From an uncultured Actinomycetes bacterium (GTDB taxonomy: Bacteria > Actinomycetota > Actinomycetes > Nanopelagicales > Nanopelagicaceae), in contig CAIKKN010000006.1 in NCBI GenBank assembly GCA_903827945.1, positions 1-64,000 of the forward strand: a stretch of 64,000 nucleotides of DNA, written 5' to 3'. Below the pieces are notes generated by a model. That model did not search any database, was not told where the DNA came from, and saw only the letters and a program-made list of their open reading frames with translations. Shown piece after piece: positions 35,048 to 43,282 of the stretch; position 1 is the stretch's first letter, and each line of letters begins with the position of its first letter. The position numbers and the translations under genes were made by a program.

Positions 35048-35716
35048 CTAAAAAGGTGGCCACGGAACTGCAGGCCAATCTTGCGAAGGCTCCGGGAACG
35101 TTCCAGTCTCATGCAATGTTTTAGCTCTTGTGATTGTCGCTTCAATCTCTTCCTGCGTTAATAGCTCCCCAATTTCGGGAGTGGGAAAATTATCCAAAAA
35201 GTACTTTATGTGCCCCAATTCCTCGGTTGTAAAGTCTTCCCCCACCCATTGCCAAAGAACGGTTCGCAGTTTATTTTCAGAATTAAAAGTCACCCCGTGG
35301 TCGATTCCATAAATCATGGATTGCGATGTAGCAAGAAGATGACCAAACTTACGATCGCCGTTATTAATGAGGATGTCGAAGAGTGCAATCTTTCGTACGC
35401 AGGCGTTGTTGGATTGAGAAAGCTCTACTATGTCAATCTCTTCGTCCGCTTCTATCCATTCTTGAACCATTCCAAGACCGTATGGTCCATCTCTTAAGTA
35501 TGTAGGTGGAACTATTCCAAATTCGAGTAATTCACTGACCAAGTACGCTGCAAATTCCCTTTGAGCCAGATTTCCATCCGGAAAATCCCACAAAGGTCTC
35601 TCACCAGCTACAGGTTTGTATACAACTTTCTTTCCAGAGATTTCACCTAAAAGTGTTGCATTGGAAGCGTCAGCTATGCGTCCCAAAATAGAGATATCAC
35701 CGGTACTGATTGACAC
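35048..35716 (-). CDS. SCO1664-family protein with PI3/4-kinase-like fold
   Basis: A 222-residue protein of the conserved actinobacterial SCO1664 family. Kinase-like features: a Lys in KVVYKPVAGERPLWDF, a hinge region GLGMVQEWIE, the catalytic-type INNGDRKFGHLL and metal-binding IDHGVTF. I start it at GTG 35716, whose G is the last base of the DUF3090 stop (TAGTG); the frame is open up to 35779, overlapping DUF3090 by 64 nt. The substrate is unknown. It is linked to DUF3090 and a histidine phosphatase in one unit, next to mshC. Confidence 0.75.
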   Translation of the reverse strand: MSISTGDISILGRIADASNATLLGEISGKKVVYKPVAGERPLWDFPDGNLAQREFAAYLVSELLEFGIVPPTYLRDGPYGLGMVQEWIEADEEIDIVELSQSNNACVRKIALFDILINNGDRKFGHLLATSQSMIYGIDHGVTFNSENKLRTVLWQWVGEDFTTEELGHIKYFLDNFPTPEIGELLTQEEIEATITRAKTLHETGTFPEPSQDWPAVPWPPF

Positions 35717-36279
35717 TATCGGCGATAACCGTTCGCTCGGGGGCAAAGGTGGCCTTCGGGATTTAATGGAATTCCGCAAAATGGGCAGGGAACTCTGCCG
35801 GCAGAAACTACATTGAGAGCGCGTTCACAGAATCCACGAACTTGAGCAATGGTGAGGCTGGCCATCAGTAAATCTGGAGTGTCTAAATCAGGGTCCTCCT
35901 CCCCTTCTTCCACCAATTCAGAAAACTCTTCTTCGGCCAATGCTTGGACTTGAATATCAATATGCTGATTACCCTGTTCATAAGCTATGGCGATAACCCC
36001 GGCCCTAAAGTCTTCGGTTATGGGATATTCCAACTGAGCATCATCGCGGACGGCAGGTTGATTGAGTTGATCCATATTGGCTAATTTGTTGCGCCGCAAT
36101 TCGCGGATCATCATTTGTAATCTTTCAACTAGGGCTTGAACTTGTGACTTCTCAAGAGCTATGCAATTGCTACTCGCACTTGATATGACTTGTAGAAAAA
36201 ATGTACGTTCACCGGGTTCACCCACAGTGCCCACAACAAATCTGTCGACTTGGTTATGTCGGTAAATAATTCTGCTCAC
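35716..36279 (-). CDS. DUF3090 family protein
   Basis: A 187-residue protein of unknown function found almost only in actinobacteria. It has a compact alpha-beta N-terminal region, an acidic middle (EEEFSELVEEGEEDPDLD) and a C-terminal zinc-ribbon-like end with CPFCGIPLNPEGHLCP (about 166-181), so it likely binds one zinc. GTG 36279 overlaps the phosphatase stop (GTGA) and follows AGGGAAGA. It is always near SCO1664-type and MSMEG_4193-type genes in relatives (Rv2133c-Rv2135c), which suggests a common pathway. Confidence 0.86.
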   Translation of the reverse strand: MSRIIYRHNQVDRFVVGTVGEPGERTFFLQVISSASSNCIALEKSQVQALVERLQMMIRELRRNKLANMDQLNQPAVRDDAQLEYPITEDFRAGVIAIAYEQGNQHIDIQVQALAEEEFSELVEEGEEDPDLDTPDLLMASLTIAQVRGFCERALNVVSAGRVPCPFCGIPLNPEGHLCPRANGYRR

Positions 36280-36935
36280 TTCTTCCCTGCTCCCCCACCT
36301 AGCGTTGAACTGGAGTGGGCGCTCACAGAACTTGTCGAATTCATATTCTGAATTGTTACTCCACCATGTGCAAACCTGATTGCGCTAATTGAGGCAGGAT
36401 CAATAGAAAGTCGTTGGAAATTATCCAAATGCGCACCAAGATAATGATTCAAAATCACTCGAATTACATCTCCGTGAGACACAACTAAGTGATTCCCAGG
36501 CTTCCCTCGTAGGGATTCAACCCCAGCTACAGCTCTATGTCGCATCTCGAGGAAGCTCTCCCCTTGAGGGAATCGCACGGTTGATGGCTCCTTCTGAATA
36601 TCTTTCCACATGGACCTGCGCGACAGTATTGCCAATCTTTTGCCGGTCCAGCCTCCGTAGTTCATCTCAACAAATTCGGGGCTTTGCGATATCAGTGCCT
36701 TCTCATGAACCTTCAAAAAAGGTGTAACCGTCTCCAAACATCTCTCAAGTGGACTGAGATAAACATAATCAATGTCTAGCGGTACAAGAGTCGCAACGAG
36801 GTTATCAGCTTGCTTCTTTCCGATTGCAGAAAGTTTGATCCCTTTGGATTGCCCCGCCAAAATTCCTCGACCGTTCGCCACAGAATGCGCATGCCGAAGT
36901 AGGTAGACGGTAGAGGCGGGAGTGCGGTGAGTCAT
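36276..36935 (-). CDS. histidine phosphatase family protein (MSMEG_4193-like)
   Basis: A 219-residue phosphatase of the phosphoglycerate-mutase superfamily. The catalytic motif reads LLRHAHSVAN (usual RHG replaced by RHA), with the second His in VSHGDVIRVIL and the acid in EFVEMNYGGW. It is the first gene of a three-gene unit with DUF3090 and the SCO1664-like protein. TAACCT lies six nt before ATG 36935 (minus strand, 36942-36947), a good leaderless promoter. The substrate is not known. Confidence 0.87.
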   Translation of the reverse strand: MTHRTPASTVYLLRHAHSVANGRGILAGQSKGIKLSAIGKKQADNLVATLVPLDIDYVYLSPLERCLETVTPFLKVHEKALISQSPEFVEMNYGGWTGKRLAILSRRSMWKDIQKEPSTVRFPQGESFLEMRHRAVAGVESLRGKPGNHLVVSHGDVIRVILNHYLGAHLDNFQRLSIDPASISAIRFAHGGVTIQNMNSTSSVSAHSSSTLGGGAGKK

Positions 36936-36984
36936 ATGGCTAGGTTACCGATAGTTGTAGCCACTTGTTGCTAGTGTCCGAACT
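36936..36984. promoter_or_regulatory. divergent leaderless promoters phosphatase / aldo-keto reductase
   Basis: The 49-bp gap holds TAACCT on the minus strand (36942-36947) six nt before the phosphatase ATG, and TAGTGT on the plus strand (36972-36977) seven nt before the aldo/keto reductase ATG. Both fit the leaderless pattern of this window. No Shine-Dalgarno sequence. Confidence 0.6.
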
Positions 36985-37938
36985 ATGAAAATGAGAAGCC
37001 TTGGGAAGAGCGGGCTTGAGGTTTCCAGATTAGCTCTCGGAACGATGACCTGGGGTCGGGATACAGATGAGCACGAGGCGGCAGTCCAATTGCGGGCCTT
37101 TCTCGATATCGGCGGAAATCTTGTTGATACCGCTGCGGTTTACGCCGATGGTGATAGTGAACGTGTTATCGGCGGTTTTCTAGGAACGCTGGTTAATAGA
37201 GATGAACTCCTTATTGCTTCAAAAGCTGGGATTTCATTTAAATCTGGAGAACGCCGCGTGAGAAACTCGCGCCTATCACTCGTTGAAGATTTGGATAAAT
37301 CGTTGCAACGTCTTGGTGTTGAGTACATAGATTTGTGGCAGGTCCATGCTTGGGATGAAATGACCCCTCTTGAGGAAACCCTTTCGGCCATCGACTACGC
37401 GGTGCAGAGTGGAAAAGCGCGCTATGCCGGGGTCTCCAACTTCAATGGTTGGCAGCTAGCAAAATCTCAAACAATGCAAAATCCGATTTTTGGAAAAGTA
37501 CCAATCACTTCCAACCAATCTGAATATTCTTTGCTCAACAGGATCGCCGAAAGAGAATTGATTCCCGCCACAGAGGATTTGGGGGTCGGGTTTCTAGCCT
37601 GGTCTCCGCTAGGCAGGGGTGTATTAACTGGTAAATATAGGAATGGCACGCCTTCAGACTCTCGAGGAGCTAGTCCGCATTTTTCAGCTTTCGTGGCTCC
37701 GTACCTGGATCAACGCGCTCGCGCAATTGTGGATGCTGTCTGCGTTGCTGCAGAAGGATTGGGCTTCTCTCCCATTGAAGTTGCTCTCTCTTGGGTGAGA
37801 GATGCGCCTGGAGTTACCTCTTCAATTATTGGAGCACGAACAGGAGCGCAATTGCGTGGCGTACTTACTGTTGAAGAAGTAGAACTACCCGCTCCGGTTC
37901 GCCAAGCCCTCGATGAGATTTCTAGAATCCCTGATTAA
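36985..37938 (+). CDS. aldo/keto reductase
   Basis: NADPH-dependent oxidoreductase of 317 residues with a TIM-barrel fold. The catalytic tetrad is visible: Asp and Tyr in VDTAAVYADG, Lys in IASKAGI and His in QVHAWDEM, and the C-terminal cofactor region is SSIIGARTGAQLRG. Closest in style to YajO/YghZ-type general reductases. Possible substrates include carbonyl detoxification; no specific one is indicated. The 3' end overlaps the M20 peptidase gene by 4 nt, tail to tail. Confidence 0.9.
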   Translation: MKMRSLGKSGLEVSRLALGTMTWGRDTDEHEAAVQLRAFLDIGGNLVDTAAVYADGDSERVIGGFLGTLVNRDELLIASKAGISFKSGERRVRNSRLSLVEDLDKSLQRLGVEYIDLWQVHAWDEMTPLEETLSAIDYAVQSGKARYAGVSNFNGWQLAKSQTMQNPIFGKVPITSNQSEYSLLNRIAERELIPATEDLGVGFLAWSPLGRGVLTGKYRNGTPSDSRGASPHFSAFVAPYLDQRARAIVDAVCVAAEGLGFSPIEVALSWVRDAPGVTSSIIGARTGAQLRGVLTVEEVELPAPVRQALDEISRIPD

Positions 37939-39266
37939 CAGTTCTCAAGGAAACGCTGGAGAGTGCGCACGCCAAACTTCAAACCATCTACTGGTACTCG
38001 CTCATCTACTCCATGAAACAGAGCAAAGAAATCCAAATCTGCTGGAAGTTTCAACGGACTAAATCCGTAACCAATAATTCCTAAATCCGACAGCGCTTTG
38101 TTATCTGTACCACCACTCATCACGTAGGGAACAGGAATTCCTTCTGGGTCCTCAGCGTGAAGTGCATCGCACATTGCCGCAACGAGTGGTCCGTCAAAAT
38201 CCACTTCCAAAGCTTTGTCTCGCACAAGCATCTCAACCGTTGCGTCCTCTCCAGCCAAGGCACGTACGGTTTCTAACAGTTCATCTTCATAGCCCGGTAA
38301 GAAGCGTCCATCGACAACTGCTGATGCTAATTGTGGGATGACATTTGCCTTGTATCCGGCCTCCAACATCGTGGGATTTGAAGTGTTTTGAACTGTTGCA
38401 CCCATCATGCGTGCTGCTCCACCAATGTGTTTTTGTAGAGGGCGAGGATCTTTTGGGTCATACTCTTCGCCAGTCAACTGCGCGATCTTCCCCCAAAATT
38501 TGGCGCCAGTCTTCGTCTCGCGCACAGGCCATTGATGCTCGCCTATTCGTGCGATTGCCCGCGTAAGTTTGGTAATTGGATTATCGCGATTAATAAATGA
38601 ACCATGCCCAGCAGTTCCTTTCGCTGTCAGCTTCATCCACGAAAGACCCTTCTCGGCTGTTTGAACCCAGTAGAGTCGATGATCTCCGGTAATCGTGACT
38701 GAGAATCCACCCACCTCAGAGATGGCCTCTGTGTAGCCTTCAAAAATTTCCGGGCGATTTTTAATCATCCAGCGCGATCCATAGACACCGCCAGCCTCTT
38801 CGTCAGCAAAAAATATGAGCAAGATATTTCTGGGAGGTGTGTACCCGTATTTCTTCCATGCTCTGGCAAGAGCAAGAAATTGTGCACATCCGTCTTTCAT
38901 ATCAACGGCTCCACGCCCCCAGATAAAACCATCCTTAATCTCGCCTGACCACGGATCAACGCTCCAGTCGATGGGATCGGCAGGGACTGTGTCTATGTGT
39001 CCGTGAACAACTAATCCCGGGCGAGAAGTATCAGACCCAGGTATGCGAGCAACTACGCTGACGCGGTTTTCTCCAGCGATGACCAATTCACTTTCGATGC
39101 CAACATCGGCAAGTTCGGCTGCAACATATTGCGCCATTGCTTTTTCATCGCCCTTGCCTTCGCCAAAATTCACACTTGGAATTCGAATCATCTCTTGAAG
39201 AATACGAACGCAATCTTCTTCCATGGAGTTAATCTGCTGCGCAGTCATATGTTGTGGGTTGCTCAT
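37935..39266 (-). CDS. M20-family metallopeptidase
   Basis: Zinc hydrolase of about 443 residues from the M20/ArgE/DapE family. The metal-binding segments are VVHGHIDTVPAD, WGRGAVDMKDGCAQFL and FFADEEAGGVYGS, with SGGTDNKAL and LFHGVDERV at the end; the dimerisation domain sits between. Likely an aminoacylase, carboxypeptidase or dipeptidase; which one is not clear from sequence. I start it at ATG 39266, preceded by AGGA; an upstream frame start at 39293 is weaker. Confidence 0.88.
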   Translation of the reverse strand: MSNPQHMTAQQINSMEEDCVRILQEMIRIPSVNFGEGKGDEKAMAQYVAAELADVGIESELVIAGENRVSVVARIPGSDTSRPGLVVHGHIDTVPADPIDWSVDPWSGEIKDGFIWGRGAVDMKDGCAQFLALARAWKKYGYTPPRNILLIFFADEEAGGVYGSRWMIKNRPEIFEGYTEAISEVGGFSVTITGDHRLYWVQTAEKGLSWMKLTAKGTAGHGSFINRDNPITKLTRAIARIGEHQWPVRETKTGAKFWGKIAQLTGEEYDPKDPRPLQKHIGGAARMMGATVQNTSNPTMLEAGYKANVIPQLASAVVDGRFLPGYEDELLETVRALAGEDATVEMLVRDKALEVDFDGPLVAAMCDALHAEDPEGIPVPYVMSGGTDNKALSDLGIIGYGFSPLKLPADLDFFALFHGVDERVPVDGLKFGVRTLQRFLENC

Positions 39267-39377
39267 GGCGCTATCCTGCCACTTTCTGAGCACAAAAAGC
39301 CTGCCTAAAAAGGGGTCACTTTCTGACTTTTTCTCAATTTCTGCCTGGCTAAGAAAATTGGTATCTTTCTCTCTCTT

Positions 39378-39464
39378 GTCCGGGTGGCGGAATTGGCAGA
39401 CGCGCTAGCTTGAGGTGTTAGTTCCCGCAAGGGATTAGGGGTTCAAGTCCCCTCTCGGACACCA
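39378..39464 (+). tRNA. tRNA-Leu (anticodon GAG)
   Basis: An 87-nt class II tRNA. The acceptor arm GTCCGGG (39378-39384) pairs with CTCGGAC; the encoded CCA ends at 39464. The anticodon arm is CTAGC + TTGAGGT + GTTAG with anticodon GAG at 39412-39414 (reads CUC and CUU). A long variable arm TTCCCGCAAGGGA and T-arm GGGGTTCAAGTCCCC are clear, as expected of tRNA-Leu. A T-rich run follows. TATCTT at 39362-39367 could be its -10 box. Confidence 0.96.
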
Positions 39465-39499
39465 AGTATTTTTTTGAGAAATGATGGCAAGATACCCAC

Positions 39500-40141
39500 G
39501 TGGCAGAACTTATCTACTATTGCGGAACCATGGACTCTGGAAAGTCCACTCTCGCACTTCAGACTGCATATAACCACCAAAGCCGCGGGCGAAAAGGCCT
39601 CATTTTTACAAATAAGGATCGCGGCGGTCGTGGCGTAATCACCAGTCGCTTAGGTTTAAAGAGTGATGCAATTGAAGTGGACCCTGAGTTGGATTTACAC
39701 AAACTCGTAGTGGACAAACTCTCGCAAGGTGAGCGAATAGATTTCATTATTAGCGATGAAACACAGTTTTTTGAACCGGCACATATCGAACAACTCGCAC
39801 AAGTCGTCGATGGATTAGGCATAGACGTTTTTGCTTTTGGGATCCTGACGGATTTTAGAACCGCTCTCTTTCCTGGATCGGCCAGGCTTGTGGAGTTAGC
39901 TGACAGAGTACTTACTCTGCAGGTTGAGGCTCTTTGCTGGTGCGGTGCTCGTGCAACACATAATGCTCGTGTACAGAATGGTGAAATGATTACAATAGGT
40001 GAGCAAGTTGTCGTAGGAGATACTCGCGCTGATCATGAAGTATCTTATGAAGTCTTGTGTCGACGTCATCACATGCGCAAAGTTACTTCGCGAGCTGCAA
40101 AGCCAGCTGATAATCAGCCACTACCATTTCAGAATCTTTAA
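39500..40141 (+). CDS. tdk: thymidine kinase, type II
   Basis: Phosphorylates thymidine (and deoxyuridine) with ATP for salvage of DNA precursors. The 213-residue protein has P-loop GTMDSGKST, a DETQFF (Walker B/lid) motif, TDFRTALFPGS, and zinc-binding Cys residues around EALCWCGARATHNAR and CRRHHM, all standard for the TK1-like family. GTG 39500 is preceded by CAAGAT with a 6-nt gap, a near match to the leaderless -10 pattern. It lies 35 nt downstream of the tRNA-Leu gene. Confidence 0.93.
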   Translation: MAELIYYCGTMDSGKSTLALQTAYNHQSRGRKGLIFTNKDRGGRGVITSRLGLKSDAIEVDPELDLHKLVVDKLSQGERIDFIISDETQFFEPAHIEQLAQVVDGLGIDVFAFGILTDFRTALFPGSARLVELADRVLTLQVEALCWCGARATHNARVQNGEMITIGEQVVVGDTRADHEVSYEVLCRRHHMRKVTSRAAKPADNQPLPFQNL

Positions 40142-40166
40142 CAAAACCAATCAAATAGGAGCAATC

Positions 40167-41213
40167 ATGGGTATAACAACACGTAGCTATGCGGCAATGG
40201 ACGTCAAGACAGAGCTAGTGCCTTTCACTTTTGAAAGACGCGATCTACGCGCGAGCGACATATCTATCGATGTAAGTTTCGCAGGTATCTGCCACTCCGA
40301 TATTCACACCGTTGCAGGTGAATGGGGTTCAGTCCTCACGCCATTGGTGCCTGGCCATGAAGTTGTGGGTACTGTGAGCGCCGTAGGAACGAGCGCTTCA
40401 AAGTTTAAAGTGGGAGATTTAGTTGGTGTTGGCGTTTTTGTCGACAGTTGCAGAGAGTGCGAAAATTGCACAGCAGGTCTGGAAAACTACTGCAGTAACG
40501 GGATGACTGGAACATACAACGGCTACGAGCGCGATGGTGTAACGCCGGCCCAAGGTGGCTATTCCAATCGCTTCGTGATCGACGAGAAATATGCCGTCCA
40601 TGTTCCAGCGAATTTGGCTCTTGAAGGAGTCGCTCCGCTGATGTGCGCAGGAATAACCTTGTATTCACCACTCAAGCATTGGAACGCTGGGCCAGGAAAG
40701 AAAGTGGGAGTAATTGGCCTGGGTGGCCTTGGACATATGGGCGTAAAATTCGCTGCAGCACTCGGCGCCGAAGTTACGGTTTTTTCACACTCAGAAAATA
40801 AAAAAGCAGACGCACTCGCAATGGGAGCCGATCATTTTGTTCTATCTACAGGAGCAGATGCATTTAGAGAGCTAGCAAGTTCTTTTGATCTGATTCTCAA
40901 TACAGTGTCTGCAGAAATTGATTTGCATCCATATCTTCGCTCGTTGAAACTTGATGGAACCCTTGTAGTAATTGGGCTACCAGGAAAACCATACTCTTTG
41001 GATGCTTCAGTACTTCTCCCAGCCCGTAGATCAATCGCCGGGTCAATGATTGGTGGAATGCCTGAACTCCAAGAAATGTTGAATTTCTGCGGGGAACACA
41101 ACATTACAAGTGATGTTGAAGTTATCTCGGCCGAATACATCAATGAGGCCTACAAACGTACGGTTGCTAGTGACGTCAAATATCGTTTCGTCATTGATGC
41201 CAAAACCCTTTAA
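40167..41213 (+). CDS. zinc-dependent alcohol dehydrogenase (CAD/YahK-like)
   Basis: Medium-chain dehydrogenase of 348 residues, NADP-type, similar to cinnamyl-alcohol and YahK-like aldehyde reductases. Catalytic zinc ligands: GICHSDIHTVAGEW and VPGHEVVG; structural zinc: DSCRECENCTAGLENYC; cofactor site: GVIGLGGLGHMGVKFAAALG. ATG 40167 follows AGGAG, which sets the start; an upstream frame extension to 40035 lies inside the thymidine kinase gene. The physiological substrate is not clear. Confidence 0.91.
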   Translation: MGITTRSYAAMDVKTELVPFTFERRDLRASDISIDVSFAGICHSDIHTVAGEWGSVLTPLVPGHEVVGTVSAVGTSASKFKVGDLVGVGVFVDSCRECENCTAGLENYCSNGMTGTYNGYERDGVTPAQGGYSNRFVIDEKYAVHVPANLALEGVAPLMCAGITLYSPLKHWNAGPGKKVGVIGLGGLGHMGVKFAAALGAEVTVFSHSENKKADALAMGADHFVLSTGADAFRELASSFDLILNTVSAEIDLHPYLRSLKLDGTLVVIGLPGKPYSLDASVLLPARRSIAGSMIGGMPELQEMLNFCGEHNITSDVEVISAEYINEAYKRTVASDVKYRFVIDAKTL

Positions 41214-41220
41214 AGATTTC

Positions 41221-41955
41221 TTATATGAATTGATGTGCCGCCAAGACAACTAGCGGAGCGAGGAAGATCGCGGGTAACAAATCCCCTACCCGCATTTGCT
41301 TTACTCCAAGAAGTCGTAGTGATATTCCAAAAAGCAGGATTCCTCCCACTACATTCATGGCATCAACTTGATACGGAGCGAGAATATTTCCAAGAAAGAG
41401 TCCAACACCTGTCCAAAACCCTTGGTAAATGGCTACCGGGATGACCGAAGCAATCACACCAAATCCAAATGTAGAAGCAAAAGCAATGCTTGCAAAGAAA
41501 TCTAGGGTGCTCTTAAGAGCTAATTGTGTGATTCCGTTTCCCATACCGTCGCTTATGCTGCCGAGGATTGCTAGCGGACCAATAGCAAAAAGAAGAGTGG
41601 CTGCCATGAAGCCAGAGATGAAGGAATTTTCATCGCCTCCCCCAAACTTTTGCTTTAAGAAGTGACCAAAATCTTCTAGTCGATCTTGTATGCGCAAAAG
41701 CGTTCCAAGAATAGCGCCGAGAATCAACGAAAAGAGGATAGATAACAAAGTCCAACCTCGTGGGACTTCTTTGATGAAATCCTTATTCCATAAACTGATT
41801 ACTGCATCTGATGCAGCCAGTAGCGTGACACAACCAAGCACATCTGTAATAAGTGATTTTGTTCTTTCAGACAACTTTCCGCCAGTCAAGACGCCAACGA
41901 ACCCGCCTGCAGAAATTGCGGCAACATTAATTACAGTGCCAAGACCATGAAACAT
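41221..41955 (-). CDS. DUF554 family membrane protein
   Basis: A 244-residue integral membrane protein with about six hydrophobic segments. It is recognised from the family start (MFHGLGTVINVAAISAGGFVG) and internal LTGGKLSERTKSLITDVLGCVTLL. The family is of unknown function but widespread. ATG 41955 is preceded by TAGAGT on the same strand with a six-nt spacer; see the shared promoter entry. Converges with the alcohol dehydrogenase (7-nt gap). Confidence 0.87.
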   Translation of the reverse strand: MFHGLGTVINVAAISAGGFVGVLTGGKLSERTKSLITDVLGCVTLLAASDAVISLWNKDFIKEVPRGWTLLSILFSLILGAILGTLLRIQDRLEDFGHFLKQKFGGGDENSFISGFMAATLLFAIGPLAILGSISDGMGNGITQLALKSTLDFFASIAFASTFGFGVIASVIPVAIYQGFWTGVGLFLGNILAPYQVDAMNVVGGILLFGISLRLLGVKQMRVGDLLPAIFLAPLVVLAAHQFI

Positions 41956-41970
41956 GACTAAACTCTAACA
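41956..41970. promoter_or_regulatory. 15-bp gap with two overlapping divergent -10 boxes
   Basis: The whole space between the divergent DUF554 and YczE-like start codons is 15 bp. Plus strand: TAAACT at 41959-41964, then 6 nt, then GTG 41971. Minus strand: TAGAGT at 41962-41967, then 6 nt, then ATG 41955. The two hexamers share three base pairs (41962-41964), so only one polymerase can melt the DNA at a time. The -35 region of each promoter would lie inside the other gene. Sequence seen directly; transcription inferred. Confidence 0.6.
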
Positions 41971-42657
41971 GTGGATGCATCGAAATCACTTCTCAAGAAG
42001 ACGCTAGCTTTACTTGTCCCCCACAAAACTGTTCCACATGTTTGGTGGACTGCGAAAAACCGCTGGGATTTATCAATTTCACGAACTCTAATTTTGACGC
42101 TTGGACTGGCCCTCTTTGGTATCGGCGAGTCCTTTCTTGTTCAATCAGGAATTGGCAATTCGCCCTGGGTCGTATTTTCCCAAGGACTATCGCTGCACAC
42201 CCCGCTGAGCATCGGTGAATCCACATTTGTCATTAGCGCAGTTATTCTGCTTCTTTGGCTACCGCTCGGGGAACGTCCCGGTTTTGGAACTATCGCGAAT
42301 ATGTTTGTCATCGCAATTTTTCTGCAAATTGGTGTTTTTCTGATTCCACTCGTACACGCAAATATTCTGCTCTCAATGGGAATGGCTTTTCTTGGAATCG
42401 CAATGGTCGGTCTTGCATCGGCTCTCTACATAACGTGCGGATTAGGGCCTGGGCCACGCGATGGACTTATGACCGCGCTGCATAAAAAAACGGGTGTACG
42501 CGTTGGTCGCGCCAGGCTCTGCATTGAATTGATCGCCCTGTCGGCGGGTATTGCACTTGGGGGCCGGGCCGGAATTGGAACCGCAATGTTTGCGCTTCTG
42601 ATTGGAAATTCAGTTGCAGTTTCTTTTAGCCTTGTTCACCACTTTGCCAAGAAATAG
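41971..42657 (+). CDS. YczE/YitT-like integral membrane protein
   Basis: A 228-residue membrane protein with about five transmembrane segments, similar to the YczE/YyaS family. The conserved parts are GLALFGIGESFLVQSGIGNSPWVVFSQGLSL and GPGPRDGLMTALHKKTGVRVGRAR. Function not known; suggested roles in transport or export. GTG 41971 fits the leaderless box in the 15-bp gap. The 3' end overlaps the ung gene by 32 nt tail to tail. Confidence 0.85.
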   Translation: MDASKSLLKKTLALLVPHKTVPHVWWTAKNRWDLSISRTLILTLGLALFGIGESFLVQSGIGNSPWVVFSQGLSLHTPLSIGESTFVISAVILLLWLPLGERPGFGTIANMFVIAIFLQIGVFLIPLVHANILLSMGMAFLGIAMVGLASALYITCGLGPGPRDGLMTALHKKTGVRVGRARLCIELIALSAGIALGGRAGIGTAMFALLIGNSVAVSFSLVHHFAKK

Positions 42658-43282
42658 TCTCTTTCTCTGATCGCTTTAACAATTCGTTAGTGCGCGAAAA
42701 CGGTCTGCTTCCAAAGAATCCTCGATATGCACTCAATGGACTTGGGTGGGCCGATGAAATCGTTCGCTCCGTCTTGAAGTAACCGCTCATTTCTCGCGCG
42801 CTATTGCCCCACAATATTGCTATGGGATTTTCGCGAGACGCGATTTTTATAACTTCCTCGGTGAATTCAAGCCATCCCACTTTGTGGTGTGCAAGTGATA
42901 CACCTGGCTCGGTAGTTAATGTTCTATTTAGGAGTAAAACTCCTTGCGAGCTCCATGGCGAAAGATCGCCAGAAATGTTTTTTACCCCGAGGTCTTCATG
43001 CAATTCTTTGAATATATTTCTCAGAGTCGGTGGCAGACGATTACATTCTGATGGAACTCCAAACGCCAGTCCCATTGCATGCTTAGGATTCGGGTATGGA
43101 TCCTGGCCAAGGATAACGACTTTGGTATCTGCTAATGGAGTTGATAGACATTTGAAGATGTCCTCAAAATCTGGAATGTACGAACTAGATTCCAACGAGT
43201 GTGAAATCTTCTCCAAGTTTGATTGTTGGCTCTTAAGCTGCGATGCCCAATCTTCTGGAAGGAGATCAAATAGCGCGGGCAA
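42626..43282 (-). CDS. ung: uracil-DNA glycosylase
   Basis: Family 1 UDG that removes uracil from DNA to start base-excision repair. The 218-residue protein has the water-activating loop GQDPYPNPKHAMG, uracil-binding LLNRTLT, and the Leu-insertion loop HPSPLSAYRGFFGSRPFS. A standard length. ATG 43282 overlaps the ABC gene stop by 17 nt on the same strand. Both are transcribed leftward and meet YczE. Confidence 0.95.
   Translation of the reverse strand: MPALFDLLPEDWASQLKSQQSNLEKISHSLESSSYIPDFEDIFKCLSTPLADTKVVILGQDPYPNPKHAMGLAFGVPSECNRLPPTLRNIFKELHEDLGVKNISGDLSPWSSQGVLLLNRTLTTEPGVSLAHHKVGWLEFTEEVIKIASRENPIAILWGNSAREMSGYFKTERTISSAHPSPLSAYRGFFGSRPFSRTNELLKRSEKETISWQSGEQG

Noticed and set aside
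39378-40141. Genomic island inserted at tRNA-Leu
   Set aside because: No integrase, no repeat of the tRNA 3' end in the window; the neighbouring genes have normal composition and common functions.
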